Shown piece after piece: positions 50,337 to 62,701 of a stretch of 64,000 nucleotides of DNA. The translations under genes and the position numbers were made by a program. The stretch spans positions 212,716,297 through 212,780,296 of the forward strand of contig CM070874.1 of assembly GCA_036365515.1 (NCBI GenBank), in the 5' to 3' direction. How positions within the stretch are numbered: the stretch's first letter is position 1; the number at the start of each line of letters is the position of its first letter. The notes beneath the pieces were generated by a model. That model did no database searches, was not told the origin of the DNA, and saw only the letters and a program-made list of their open reading frames with translations. The stretch is from Torymus aiolomorphi. Taxonomy: Eukaryota > Arthropoda > Insecta > Hymenoptera > Torymidae.

Positions 50337-51815
50337 TTTGACCAAGGGTATATAAGAGGTGAAAATGGCACTGTAGCTAAATGTTATGGGCTTCCTAAGA
50401 TTCACAAAGAACAGTTGACATGTAGAATAATAATATCATCGATAAATTTTCCGACGTATAGACTTGCTAGATTTTTGTCTAATATATTGTTCAAGATAGT
50501 GGGTAAAACAAATTCATATATTAAAGATAGTTGGAGTTTTTATGGTATAATGAAAGATATTATTATTCCGAATGATCATAGGATGGTTTCATTGGATGTA
50601 GTATCTTTGTTTACAAATATACCTTTAGAGTTGTTGAATGATATTGTACAAGATAAATGGTCTGAAATTAAAGTACATACTAGTTTAACAAAAGATGAAT
50701 TTATAAAGGCACTTAATTTGGTTTTTAAAAACACAATTTTTTCTTTTGATAATAGTCTATATGAACAAAGATATGGTTGTCCAATGGGATCACCTTTGTC
50801 ACCTGTTATAGCCAATTTAGTAATGGAAAAATTGGAAAGTATTGCTTTGTCTAAGTTGGTTTTTCAGCCAATTATTTTTAAAAGATATGTTGATGACATT
50901 TTTGCAGTTGTACCAGAATGTTTTGTGGATGAAATGGTGGTTGTGTTTAATTCTATCCATGATAGAATTAAATTCACAAAAGAAGTTGAGAAAGATTATC
51001 AATTGAGTTTTTTAGATGTTAGAGTCATTAGAGGTAATAATAATAGAGTGAAATTAGATTGGTATAGAAAACCTACATGGTCAGGTAGATTTTTAAATTT
51101 TGATTCTCACCACCAATTCGGAAACAAGACAGGTGCGATCAAAGGTGTCATTGACAGAGCGATTAAATTGTCACATAAAGATTTTAGGAAAAAGAATTTA
51201 AATTTAGTTAGAGAAACATTTATTAAAAATAGTTATCCCGTAAAATTTATTGATAAAATGATTGATGAGAGAGTGTGGGAAATTTATAATGGTGGATTGA
51301 AGCAGCGGGTAGATAATCAAACAAGGAATAGAAATGGAAAGAATGCATATTTTAGTTTACCATATGTTAGAGGTTTGTCGGAAAGGATTAGAAGGGTTTT
51401 TAGTAAACATAATATTCAAGTTTTCTTTAGAAATGATAATAATTTAGAAAGGTTATTTAGTAATTGTAAAGACAAGGATGATAAATGTTTGAAATCGGGA
51501 GTTGTTTATAAAATTAATTGTAGGGATTGTAATGGTTGTTATATTGGTCAAACGGGTAGATATTTGAAAAAGAGAATATATGAACATCAATATAGTTTAC
51601 GCAGCTCAAGTTGTACATCGGGTTTGAAAGAACATTGTTTAAATAGTTTGCATTCTTTCGATTTTGGGAGTGTGGATATTTTGGAACAGGGGATTAAGAA
51701 TAAATATAAGAGGGAAAGCCTTGAAAGTATTCACATTCTAAGAAATCGGAATAATGTAAATTTAATGATAGAGTCAAGTAAATTAGATAACATTTATCAT
51801 TCTTTATTAATTTAA
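50337..51815 (+). CDS. Penelope-like element: reverse transcriptase plus GIY-YIG endonuclease (5'-truncated)
   Basis: The open frame enters mid-domain (KCYGLPKIHKEQLTCRIIIS) without its own N-terminus. RT motifs: MVSLDVVSLFTNIPLELLND, RYGCPMGSPLSPVIANLVME, catalytic FKRYVDDIFAVV and LSFLDVRVIRGNN. Then TKLDWYRKPT-like text and a C-terminal GIY-YIG nuclease (VYKINCRDCNGCYIGQTGRY, LKKRIYEHQYS, with the terminal LESIHILRNRNN). This domain pair defines Penelope-like elements, which retrotranspose by nicking with the GIY-YIG domain. The frame is uninterrupted for 490 codons, so the copy is 5'-truncated but otherwise undecayed. It is more AT-rich than the other elements in the window. Confidence 0.93.
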   Translation, partial: FDQGYIRGENGTVAKCYGLPKIHKEQLTCRIIISSINFPTYRLARFLSNILFKIVGKTNSYIKDSWSFYGIMKDIIIPNDHRMVSLDVVSLFTNIPLELLNDIVQDKWSEIKVHTSLTKDEFIKALNLVFKNTIFSFDNSLYEQRYGCPMGSPLSPVIANLVMEKLESIALSKLVFQPIIFKRYVDDIFAVVPECFVDEMVVVFNSIHDRIKFTKEVEKDYQLSFLDVRVIRGNNNRVKLDWYRKPTWSGRFLNFDSHHQFGNKTGAIKGVIDRAIKLSHKDFRKKNLNLVRETFIKNSYPVKFIDKMIDERVWEIYNGGLKQRVDNQTRNRNGKNAYFSLPYVRGLSERIRRVFSKHNIQVFFRNDNNLERLFSNCKDKDDKCLKSGVVYKINCRDCNGCYIGQTGRYLKKRIYEHQYSLRSSSCTSGLKEHCLNSLHSFDFGSVDILEQGIKNKYKRESLESIHILRNRNNVNLMIESSKLDNIYHSLLI

Positions 51816-51922
51816 GTGAGAATGGCAAGTTGGAGAGGGGAATGTGGAGGGTGGTGGGGTAAGAGAAAAGAAGGGGTATGGGTGCATGGTATATAAGGAG
51901 GTGTATCGCGGGTTTTATTTCA

Positions 51923-51962
51923 GTCCCTGAGGAGGAGCCGGAGCAGGCTCGAAACGTCGGAC
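51923..51962 (+). ncRNA. Hammerhead-ribozyme-like motif downstream of the Penelope-like element
   Basis: The order GTCC, CTGAGGA, a GAGCC/GGCTC hairpin, GAAAC, GTC, GGAC matches a type I hammerhead: core CUGANGA (N allowed at position 7), helix II, GAAA, a very short helix III and the GUC cleavage site, with GTCC/GGAC closing helix I. One extra G (51934) lies between the core and helix II. Penelope-like elements are known to carry such minimal hammerheads. Activity is unproven. Confidence 0.6.
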
Positions 51963-51977
51963 AATGTGGTGGTGGTG

Positions 51978-52081
51978 GGCAGTCAGATCGTCCTTTGCTA
52001 ACAAAGTTTTTTCCAGATTTTAATTAAGTTTTTATTTCAGATTCTGCGGGGGTGATTATAAACAAGGGCAATCTGACTGCC
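51978..52081. repeat. Hairpin at the 3' end of the Penelope-like element
   Basis: GGCAGTCAGAT at 51978-51988 pairs with ATCTGACTGCC at 52071-52081. It may mark the 3' terminal structure of the element. Confidence 0.6.
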
Positions 52082-53440
52082 ATAAATATTAATTATTTTA
52101 ATTTAATTTGTAAGACTGTAAGACCGATGGAAAAATTCTTATCAGTTGATATTAAATTGCAGTCGACATAAGTAATATTTTTAATGGTATATAAGAGGGC
52201 CAACGAAAGGCCAATCACTGATACTCACGAAGCAAGTTATAAAACTAATATGCTTTGTGATCAAGAAAATAGTAAGATCATTAACAAGGACAGAATAAAA
52301 TTTATTGACCATCACAATATTTGTAATTGTTTGCTAAAATAAACTATCGAGTAATTTTTTCATAATAAAAGAAAAGTTAAATTTTTTCATAATAAAAGAA
52401 AATATTAAATACGGTGCCACATCTGTAGATGCATCCGAATTTACGTGACTGCTTAAGTAACTTATTTACAGACCAAAACCTTAATTAACACGGTTCAAAT
52501 GTTATATGTCTCTTCCAGACGAAAATTTATTAAAAAATTTATTTATTTAGAAGTAATCGCCAAATTTTAATCAAAAAGACGCTTTGTGACTGTCAATGAG
52601 TGGGTATTGTGGACGCTACGATATGTTTCAAATTGTGAGCTGTTAATAGAGATCAGTACAAATGGAAGATGAATTGATAGTAATACCTTAATTAAAAAAA
52701 AAAAAAAAGAAAAGAAAAATGAAATAGAGAGTACATTTTTCCACTTTCATTTTGTATAACGAACTTATGTAAATTCATATTTGAATTAGCTTACATTCAG
52801 AACATGAAATGGAAAAAGATCATATTTTTACAAGAAGTTTCACATTAAAAATATTGTTAAACCTTTGTAAATTAACATATTCCTACAGGTAAAAATATGT
52901 GAGCTGTCTGCGTTTCATGTGATTTACGCAACGTCTGCCTGTCAAACGTATTCAATTTCGACCGACTTGTTATGACCCTTCACTATGTACTTACACAAAG
53001 CGCGCTGAGCTATCGCGTATAACGGATTCAATTGTGGCGCATGCCGCTGCGCAACAAGCTAAAAATAAAATTAATTTTAGCTTAACATAATCTTAACAAT
53101 ATCTGCACCATTTATATATACCTAAACCAAATTGCCAAAAAATAATAATTATATTTAATCGTCATGTTGATCATAGGAACGTTTTTCCTACTTTTCGGGT
53201 ACGAACTGTCAGAAATATTTTTATATTCGAAAACGAATTGTTTGACGCAGAAATGTGCCTTTTTTTAACGGGGAAGATTTTCCTCCAGTCAGCTCTCATT
53301 AAGTTTGCATAATATTAATTGCAATAACAAACATCCAAGGGGATAATTCCGACAAATATGTCGGCATTATTTCGACAACGTCTGGTTGTCCGGCATATTT
53401 AACTTCGACAAACTGGCCATCGCAAAAATTGTTATCGAAA
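52082..53440. other. AT-rich DNA, nothing recognised
   Basis: Short frames only. A purine run lies at 52694-52720. No motif or long repeat was seen. Confidence 0.6.
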
Positions 53441-53469
53441 ATTAGTAAATTACGATACGTGTGATCTAA

Positions 53470-53570
53470 GTAGCACTTTTTTGCACGGCGTGAAGTTAGG
53501 GCACGAGCGTAGCGAAGGTCCTAATCATGCCGTGCATGGGTTTGCAACGAAAACTCGATTTTCGAAAAAC
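53470..53570. repeat. Small imperfect palindrome
   Basis: GCACGGCGTGAAGTTAGGGC (about 53485) pairs imperfectly with GGTCCTAATCATGCCGTGC (about 53517), giving a GC-rich hairpin in AT-rich DNA. It resembles the other fold-back elements of the window in style, with a CGAGCGTAGCGAAGG loop. Confidence 0.6.
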
Positions 53571-54576
53571 CACTTTTTTCCACATGAATGACATAATATA
53601 CTATAAATAATGTAAGAATACATGAAAATTGATTAAAATAAATCAATTCCAAACTACCTCCCACACCTAACACGAAATTCATAAGAAAGACCTAAGAGAA
53701 AAAAATTATCTCATTGCGGGGTTTGGCATTTCTAAACTTTTTAAAGCTGGAATTACTTTTGGAGCATACAAACTACACGTAAAAAAATTACGAACCATTT
53801 CGACGCGCGGTGAGATACGACGTTCTTCGTCCGCGCACTGAGATATGACCTTGTTCCGCTCAGCCGTCGATATACTTACACGCCAATAACCATGTAAAAA
53901 ATTTGTGAATTTGACTTTTGGCATAAACCTTTGTATTTTTAATTTACAATTTAATAATTACGATTTTTCTCCGTAAATGTTTTTAAATATAATTTTATAT
54001 ATACTTTTGAATAATGTATTTATGCAAAATCAAATTGCAGACAGAATGCAATTTTGTATTAAAATATGTTCATTTAAAAAAATTATTTTTTGTAATTTAA
54101 CTATTCTAAAATATGATTTTTCAAATTATTAAGATTTCAACTCCACTAGAGTAATAAGTATGTATAATATAATAACATTTTTTTATATTATAGACTATAA
54201 TAAATTATTTTTCAGAGGAATATGGTGTTTTAATTACATCACATAAATGCAAACTGTAAAATCGTTTAAGCTCATCATCCTAGTCCGTATGGATTTTGAG
54301 TTGGGATTTTCGTTTTAGTTTCTTTGCGTCTAATTAAACCAACTAACGGCTTTTTTGCGCATCGCCGAATTGTATTTTCGTGTTGTAAATCGTACTTTCG
54401 GGTATAGAGTTAAGCAATATTCTAATTATTCTCTGAATAAAAATGTTTTTTAAATTGTATCGCACCGTAAGATAATTGGAAATTGTACTCTTACTGTTGA
54501 GGTATTTCATTGTTGATTAACATTTAATCAATAATATATTAGGCCTTAGAGAATGGAAATATGTAGTATGAGAGAG
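53571..54576. other. AT-rich DNA, nothing recognised
   Basis: A 72-codon minus-strand frame at 53706-53924 has no recognisable content. Otherwise only short frames. Confidence 0.55.
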
Positions 54577-54684
<108 letters not shown>

Positions 54685-54699
54685 TTCAAAAGAGCTTAT

Positions 54700-55600
54700 A
54701 ATCGGAACGTATATTAGCTCGCGACAATAACAAAGTCGACGAAAATCGGAGCGCGGCGAAGCATAAACACTCGGCCGGTCGAGCGAGCCGCAAGCTATAG
54801 GTATAGTTAGAATCTATAGCGGCCGAGCCCAGCAGCGCGAGTGCCGTGGAGAGAGAGAGAGAGAGAGAGATAGCTGCCGCATAGGCGTAGAGAGCGCAGA
54901 CAGCGGGCGACAGCAGGGCCTGTGCTCGAGGTGCGGCGACGGCGCAGCGGCGGCGCGGCGCACGGGAGAGCCAAGCGCCTATAGGCATAGATATAGGGCT
55001 GAACGGCTGTCGCGAGTGCACCGTGCACACGCACCGAGAGCGCCGAATCTGCCCACGGTGAGACAGCGCCGACGCGCTGGCTAGTAAACGAAGGTCTGAA
55101 ATCGACTTTTTCGAGGGAATGGCTGCATTTTGGATATTTGGTAAAACACATCGTTTCAAAACGATGGTAAAAAATGCAGCCTCCAAAAACGCCGGCGTTA
55201 CCCCTAATTTGTCAAAAAACCACCCCCGAAAACGGTTTTTCGCTTATAACTCGCGAACTATAATAGATATCGAAAAAAGTCCCAAACAAAAGTTGTAAGG
55301 CGTGAAATTTTACATAAAAATAATCTGTGACTTTTTTGCACTAGATAAAATTTAGCTTGAGAAAAGCACGCAGAACTTGCAAACAGCAAGCGGCCGAAAG
55401 GGAGGCGGGACCTACGGCACGCGGTTCCGGCGTCGGCGGCATTGCTGTTATATCAGCGCGCGTGTGGACTGAGTGTCTTTGTCGCTTACGAACCGTTTTT
55501 CAGTTTCTAATGATTCTAGCTGGCCCAGGCGCCGGAAATTTTGTCGCTTCTGTCTCCCTCTCTACACCGGCTGTTGCAATTGAATAAAGTAACCATCATT
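54700..55600. other. GC-rich block of unknown origin, possibly repeat-derived
   Basis: 54700-55080 is GC-rich with a (GA)n tract at 54850-54870 and no convincing protein. 55230-55340 carries the phrase GCTTATAACTCGCGAACTAT and continues into a stretch that reads like a dispersed repeat (no second copy in this window). Frames through the block are low complexity. It could be a promoter/exon 1 or part of a larger transposon. Confidence 0.4.
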
Positions 55601-55916
55601 TTTTATAGATTCTATAGATTCGGGGTGTAATTTTCTCCATGCTCAGAAAATTAGAAGCTCTTTTCAGTTAGTTATCAAGTTGAAATACTATAAAAAAAGT
55701 CTATGGTTCGATTACCCATAACTGCACTTCCGGGTCTATCGCTGAGAATAACATTTTTCCGATTTTTTTGTTATAAGTCTAAAAATAACAATAAAGGGCA
55801 ATAAGTACAACGTTTTTTTTTTATTAAATTTTTTAAAAAGAAGATGATACTATAGTGCTTTACACAAACAGATTTCGATTTAAGAAGATTATTGTCTAGA
55901 GTCAACTACATGTATA

Positions 55917-57731
55917 TGTGAGCGTCCAGCAGAAACGGGCCACCGAGCGCGCACGGTGCCTTTTTTAGCGTAAAAGGCGCTCTGTTTAACTCGCTCATAA
56001 TCTTATGCTGCGTCTTTGAAAAAAGAACCAAGGACCTATATAAGGACGAAAACTCGAGTTGAATATTGAAAGCAATTTTTCTCAAACTATATCATGTTTT
56101 TTTTCAAAATAAACTACACCATTGGAAAGTACAACTCTTAAGCTTCAAAACCCTATCTTGGAGAAGTTGGAGAAATAAAGGGTTTAAAAGTAACAACATG
56201 AAAAACACAGCGCCGAGGGTCCGCGCGAGCCCCTCGCGCCCGTGCGTACGGCACGTTTAAGTGCACGATCTATTCAATTCGCTAATAATCGTGTACCAAG
56301 TCTCTGAAAAAAGAACTAAGGACATATATCGATAGATTTTTTCCTGCTCTTTCCAATGGTGCTATTATTTTTATTCCGAAATGCTTCCTTCTAGTTGAAA
56401 ATTCCATTTGAATGTTTGAACTCTATTTTTTCAATAAAATATCAGTCTTTTCTTCAAAATGAATTATATTCTTCAAAAGTACAAGTCTTAAACTATAAAA
56501 TATTATAGTTTTAAGTTGAAACATGAAAAGTTCAAAAATAGTAAGATCAAAAAGACAGCGGCTGCCGAACTTTTTACGCTATGCTCAAGGGCGGATTAAT
56601 ACATGCGATGTGCTATTTTGCCTTTTCTTTTTTGTAAATATAAAATGTTTTGTAATTTACAATGCGAATGCGTGGACATAATTTTGTGGATCTAGTTGCA
56701 ACAGTTAGTATAATATTACAATGAACTTTGTTCATTTATATAACAAAATTTGAAAAACATAATATAAAAATATCCATGAACGCACTGAAAGCAGTGAAAC
56801 AGAAATTTAAAATAACCTTATAGATTGTTTAATCGGGCATAACAATATTACCTTTTCCTTTAAATTCTAATTTTTTTACATTTTTTTGATTTTATAAGAA
56901 TTGTCCTTTTTGCGGCATCCGCTTCTTTCTTTGTTTGAGTTTTAAGTACTTTTTCATTTTTGATTGGTGGATATAATTAAGAATCTTCTGACGCAGAAAA
57001 TCTTTTAAGTTCTAACTTTTTGGCATCATTTAATAATTTAATACCATGAAACAATTGAGTTCCAGGTATTGTCTTAGCTGAGGCTAGCCTGTTTTGTAGA
57101 TTTTCTGTAGCCTTTAAGTAATCGCCTTTTGATGAAAAAAAGCACTCAATATTTTTTAAATACTCAGTAGCCCATTTGTATAAATCTTGGGGCGTCAATA
57201 TATAATTGTCGGATTCTTTCCGTAAACTTTCTCGTCTGGCATTGCTTTTCACGGAAGCACCTATTCCATCACATTCATTGTTTCCGTGGGCTGATGCATG
57301 AAAATGCCACTTAGCATCAACAGCAAAATGACTTGGTACACGATTATTAGCGAATTGAATAGAGCGTGTACTTAAACGTGCCGTACGCACGGGCGCGAGG
57401 GGCTCGCGCGGACCCGCGGCGCTGTGTTTTTCATGTTGTTACTTTTAAACCCTTTATTTCTCCAACTTCTCCAAGATAGAGTTTTGAAGCTTAAGAGTTG
57501 TACTTTCCAATGGTGTAGTTTATTTTGAAAAAAAACATGATATAGTTTGAGAAAAATTGCTTTCAATATTCAACTCGAGTTTTCGTCCGGAAGAAAGCGT
57601 TTCGCAATAAAAACAATGGCACCATTGGAAAGAGCAGGAAAAAATCTTTCGATATAAGTCCTTGCTTTCGCCTTTTACGCGAAAAAAGGCACCGCGCGCG
57701 CTCGGTGGCCCGTTTCTGCTGGACGCTCCCA
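55917..57731. mobile_element. Shortened member of the TA-target compound-TIR transposon family
   Basis: The ends TGTGAGCGTCCAGCAGAAAC and GTTTCTGCTGGACGCTCCCA, flanked by TA at 55915-55916 and 57732-57733, match the ends of the 40384-43932 element. The left end again holds two tandem units (about 55917-56250 and 56270-56575, each with the ACCATTGGAAAGTACAA or CTCTTTCCAATGGTGCTATT core). The right end has one unit (57342-57731). The interior is reduced to the C-terminal part of the transposase gene, so this copy is a deletion derivative. Confidence 0.82.
56977..57330 (-). pseudogene. Transposase C-terminal remnant
   Basis: Reads AKWHFHASAHGNNECDGIGA, then YILTPQDLYKWATEYLKNIE and LKRFSASEDS. 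It is collinear with 41787-41224 of the larger element (WHFHATAHGKNACDGIGA, ILTPQDLYQWATKYLENI). The upstream catalytic part is absent; the frame runs into TIR sequence at about 57335. Confidence 0.75.
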
Positions 57732-58180
57732 TATATGAAAATGACCATGTCTACACCTTGAACTGCAAACCGTCGGGCCCGCCAAGTAGGTGTGGGAGAT
57801 TGGAGAACCACCCCTGCTAGAGCAGCTCTAGACTTCTCTTGTCTTCTCCCAAGATGCGTAATATTATAGAAAGTTTAAAACTTTGACTTTTCGTTAGTAT
57901 CTGAAAAATTCTTATCAATTTTAGAAATGGAAAGAAAGCATAATAGTCATAAAATAATTTTCACCTACACGGGGGTAAAGTGCATAGGTTCTATAAGGTT
58001 TTGTATATAGGAGTATGTGAGCTATTGCGTCTCTTAGGCGTTAAGTAATACTCTATGCCCACTGGCTGAATATTTTTGAAGTTACAACGTGGGCATAAAA
58101 TGTAATTTTACACGCAAGGTAAGAAAAGTTCTATTATGTCAGTCAAGTTATCTTATGGGTACTTGACTACAATAAATTGA
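57732..58180. other. AT-rich DNA, nothing recognised
   Basis: No ORF or repeat stands out. Confidence 0.55.
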
Positions 58181-59060
58181 TTTCAGTACTTTCTTGTGTT
58201 TAATTTGTATAGAAGGATGAACAAATTTGAATACATTTCGAAAACTGTACGGAACAGTTGTTTCCGAGAGATGTTTGCATTACTTGACTATCGATAATTG
58301 ATTTCACAACTTTCATTAGTTTGATTTGCAGTAAACAATTTGAATGTACTTACCTACATATAATTTGTTCAGCATACAATGACTCAAAGAAGTAAAAGAC
58401 TTTTTCACTGGTATTTATTTGATTTCTGTTACAAAATCATAAATATTATTATTTTATAGATATTATACAGAAAAAACGTCTATACTTGCCTTATTTAATA
58501 CTTTCGTAGAAAGTTTTATATTATTTCAGTACTTTCTTGTGTTTAATTTGTATAGAAAGATGATCAAATTTGAATACATTTCTGAGAACAGTCATACAGT
58601 AGTTTCCGAGAGTTGTTTGCATTACTTGACTATTGATAATTGATTTCACAACTTTCGTTTGTTTGATTTGCAGTGAACAATTTGAATGTACTTACCTACA
58701 TATAATTTGTTCAGCATACAATGACTCAAAGAAGTAAAAGACTTTTTCACTGGTATTTATTTGATTTCTTTTACAAAATCATAAATATATTATTATTTTA
58801 TAGATATTATACAGAAAAAACGTCTATACTTGCCTTATTTTATACTTTCGCAGAAAGTTTTATATTAACAATATTATTATTATTTGTACAATCATGAAAA
58901 AAATGATTACCATTTGTAGAGAGTGCTTATTGAATAGATGAGATTCGAATATATAAAAGGTCTAGACAAATTGGGTTGTTTTTTTATAGATTATGTAGAA
59001 AAAACGTCTATACTTGCCTTATTTTATACTTTCATAGAAAGTTTTATATTAACAATATTA
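58181..59060. repeat. Tandem duplication of 343 bp plus a partial third copy
   Basis: TTTCAGTACTTTCTTGTGTT begins copies at 58181 and 58524. Both run through TAATTTGTTCAGCATACAAT and CAGAAAAAACGTCTATACTT. The tail (AAACGTCTATACTTGCCTTA, GAAAGTTTTATATTAACAAT) occurs a third time at about 58985-59060. Copies differ at few positions. Non-coding. Confidence 0.92.
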
Positions 59061-59264
59061 TTATTTGTACAGTCATGAAAAAAATTATTTCCATTTGTAA
59101 AGAGTGCTTATTGAATAAACGAGACTAGAAGAATTAAAAGGACTAGAGAAATTGTGTTGTTAGAACGTACAAAAAATTATCTTTTAAAAAACGTGTTGAT
59201 TGTTTTAAAAAAACATTGAAGCACTCATCTTATGCAGTTTTTGGTACTCAGTTTGACGGATGTT

Positions 59265-59390
59265 AAGAGAAAGAGGGAGAGAGGGAATTAGAGAGGGGAG
59301 GGAAAGAGGGGAAGAGAGAGAAAGAGAGGGCGAGAGAGATAGGTGGAGAAAGAGAGGGAGGGAGAGAGAGGGAGGATGAGCGAAAGACTA
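59265..59390. repeat. (GA)-rich purine tract
   Basis: Over 120 bases almost entirely of G and A on the plus strand (AGAGAGGGAG-type). It could adopt triplex structure. Confidence 0.9.
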
Positions 59391-59569
59391 ATACTTGCCT
59401 TAGTTTAAACTTTTGTAAAATGTTTTTTGAGATAGATTTCGCAACTTTTTAAGAGAAAATAATAATTAGATTGTGTGATAACCTTATGAGAGTTCATTAT
59501 TAAATGGTAGTATTGTTATTCACAAAAGTTTTAAATTAGTTTTTACTTTTGTAAAAAAATTTTTTAGAG

Positions 59570-59770
59570 ATCGAGATTTCACAACTCTTTAATTAAGAGT
59601 AAAAGTACATTATAAATAATGTTTGTTAAGTATAAAACTACATGGAATAGTAACCAAACTTATTCTTGCCTATAAGTTTTCACTTTTGTAAACAATTAAT
59701 TTTTTAGAGATTTCACAACTTTTTAAGAGTAAAAGTACATTATAAATAATGTTTGTTAAGTATAGAACTA
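59570..59770. repeat. Direct repeat of about 60 bp
   Basis: GAGTAAAAGTACATTATAAA followed by TAATGTTTGTTAAGTATA occurs at about 59589 and again near 59718. Confidence 0.8.
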
Positions 59771-60039
59771 CACTTTAATTGATTTCACAACTTTTTTGGG
59801 TTTGACTTTCAGTATCCGCGTGAAAGAAATCTAGTTCGATTTTAGAACGCAAAAATTTATTATTGATTTGTAGAATTCGTTTTCATAAAATAAAACGTAA
59901 ATAATTTTTTAGGATATTGTATAGGTTTCGGAAAATAATTCCTATGGTTTCCGAAAAAATTCTTATCGTTTGTAAAAGTTTTTGTAATGTGATTGTAAAG
60001 GTTTTGGAAAAGAATTTCTCGTTGCTTGCAAAATTTCTT

Positions 60040-60240
60040 TTTGCCTAGCGGGCCGAAAGTACCACTTTCGCTCCCGGCGCCCGATCACGAAGGTTGTATT
60101 TTCGACCTCGCTAGGCAAAAAAATAGTATACGCTCCACAGAAGAAAAATTGGCCAGCCCACGGCTCGTGTTTGCCTTCGGCTCGGGTGGTAATTTACACG
60201 AGCTGTGGACTGTCCAAGTGTTTTCCTCCCTTGGTGCGTA
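60040..60240. mobile_element. Nested GC-rich palindromes (fold-back element)
   Basis: GCCTAGCG...CGCTAGGC closes one hairpin (60045-60117). A second lies at 60135-60215 around CCACAG...CTGTGG with an internal GCTCGTGTTTGCC/GGTAATTTACACGAGC pairing. The phrase CGAAAGTACCACTTTCGCTC links it to the fold-back element at 25845-26125. Confidence 0.65.
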
Positions 60241-61580
60241 ATATACTACTAAAGGATTGTAGAAGTTTTGTAAAATAATTTATTAAAGGATTTTTTAAAA
60301 GATGTAGTGATGGACTATTTTTGGAGATATTTTTTAGAGAAAATATAATAATTAATAATTTACAGAAATGATTCTGTTATTGAAAGTACGACTTTAATTT
60401 AATGAGTAATACTACAGATAAGAAAAATGATTTTTGTAAGAAAAAGAAAACATTTTCATAGCAAATACATACAAACAAATATTGTAAAGAGATAAAGAGA
60501 TAATTTAAATAGCAAAAATCAGTTTTGTGAGAAATAGAAAATATTTTTATAGGAATTATAGAAAATAGTTTAAAAAATATTTTTTAAAAGTGTTTATTAT
60601 ATAATTGTTTCAAAAAAACATTTAAGCTTCCGTCAAGTTCTTTGTAGAGAGTTGGACAGTTGTTGAGAGCAAGATTGTTTGGATAAAAACATTAAACTTA
60701 TATTAGTATTTCAACAGAGAATTTAAAGTTGTTAAAAAAGATAACAATAATATATTTTTTCTTTGTAGCTATTGCAAGGAATAAAAGACAAAAGTACAAG
60801 TTATCAGAATTACAATTGAAATCTCTGTATCACCAGCTGATTCTCTTGCTTTTATAAAACTCGAAGCTCAAAGTTGGCTGAAAAGTTGAGTTCACATGTC
60901 AACTGCCATTTCCATATCAGCAGGCGTTACAAAGTTTTTTAAAAACACTTTCGCATCTATTTCTCTGAAATCACCTAATCCTCTAGCCTAAAAATGCGAA
61001 GCTCAAAGTTTGCCAAGGTAACTACCATTATGTAACAGCACCTGATACTAAATTTTTTCATAAAACACTCTTATGCATCCATTTGCTCTTGTTTTTTTGA
61101 AAAATTATTATTAAATTATTAAATTTGTGCTAAAATTTACCTCTAGCCTTCTATTGCACATTCTAAAGCTGGAATTCGTTTCATTATTTTGGTAACCACA
61201 TATTTCTTTTTCATAATATTTTTTTTCATCATGCACATAATCTTGTAAAATGAAAAACACAACCAGTTGATGAATTAAACATTATTATTATCTGAATCTT
61301 GTATAGCAAAATATGTACTAAAAACTTCTCTGAAACATTTTGACATCTCCTACCATGAGAAAATCATAAAATAGATTACTGAGCACTTTCATTCCTTGAA
61401 ATTTTCGCAATAACATCATTTTTGCTCTTTTCAGTCCTTCCATGTTCATTAGACATAATCTTTTCATTGGCACTTGAATAAATATGTACAACAGCACAGC
61501 ACTGATATCGACTAAGTTTTTTAAAGATGACAGATGCTTTTTAAATCAAGGCTCAGACCAATATTTCAAATAGGCATCAT
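60241..61580. other. AT-rich DNA, nothing recognised
   Basis: Open frames are short and no domain is visible. The phrase AACTCGAAGCTCAAAGTT at about 60868 recurs in part at about 61000 (GAAGCTCAAAGTTTG). Confidence 0.55.
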
Positions 61581-62160
61581 AAATTATATTGTATATTTAT
61601 ATATCCTCACGTGTCACTCAGCAATATGTTCTTCTATGCCAAAGCTTATTATGAAGTGTATGAACCTCATAACGCGTAATTATTTATTAATACACACTTG
61701 AGCTATTTTCAAAACATTTGAAACTGATTTTTAATAGAAGTTTTAAAATTTGATTATAAACACTTCACGTAACATGTCATACCAGTACTATATTTTATTT
61801 ATTATTAGACAAAACACTGAAAATTATATTGTATATTTATAACCTCGCATGTCACTCAGCAATATTTTCCTCTATGCAAAAGCTTATTATGAAGTTTATG
61901 AACCTCGTAACACATAATTATTTATTAATACACACATGTTCTATTCTCAAAACATTTCAAACTGATTTTAAGTACAAGTTTTAAAATTTGATATAACACT
62001 TCGTGCAACACATTTTACCAGTATTTTATTTTTTTTATATTAAACAAAACACTGATTTATTTTTTAATCACTATGTTATTTGTTATCATGTCATTTGATT
62101 ATATATGCACTTCATGCAACACATCATACCGGTATTTTATTTTATTTATTACGCAAAACA
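61581..62160. repeat. Tandem duplication of about 240 bp with a partial third copy
   Basis: AAATTATATTGTATATTTAT starts copies at 61581 and 61821; both contain TGTCACTCAGCAATAT and AAAGCTTATTATGAAGT. The copy ends (CAACACAT...CCAGTATTTTATTTT) recur at about 62108-62165. More diverged than the 58-kb duplication. Confidence 0.85.
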
Positions 62161-62699
62161 CTGATTTGATGTCATTTTTTAATAATCGCAACAATTTTAT
62201 TATGAATATAATTTTCAACTAGATAGACGAACTATGAAAATCACAATTTTTTTTTCCTATTTTTAAAAACTTACTTCAAAACATAATACTTTTTTCGTAC
62301 TTTGAATCCAATACTGTCTAAATAAACATCTTAGTTGTTGTTTGTTTTATGTGTTATTCATTGAAAGGAATGAAACTGTCATTTTTTTCATGGACATCCA
62401 AGTCTTCTATTCGTCCTGTCAAATACGAAGACAAATTTTTAATCGGCGTTACTATATGTACGACAGATTTGTCTACCGCGACAAAAATACTCATCGTTTC
62501 AGTAATGAGAATTTTGATATAACAGGCAAAAAAATAGTTTCCACACAAGAAAGAATATTATTTGTTTAGTCAATTATCAAAAATTGTCAAAATTTCCAAG
62601 TGTCCTTTCATGTTTTAATATGTATATCGTACATTTTGAGGTTTGGAAATCTGTCGTACAAATAACGTTTTTAACACATCGATCGTAAAGTTCGTACTT
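62161..62699. other. AT-rich DNA, nothing recognised
   Basis: A 75-codon plus-strand frame at 62342-62569 has no recognisable motif. Confidence 0.5.
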
Positions 62700-62701
62700 T
62701 A

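Noticed and set aside
54686..55186. Minus-strand 166-aa ORF
   Set aside because: Ala/Ser/Leu-rich frame over a GC-rich and (GA)n block; no domain, and it runs through simple repeats.
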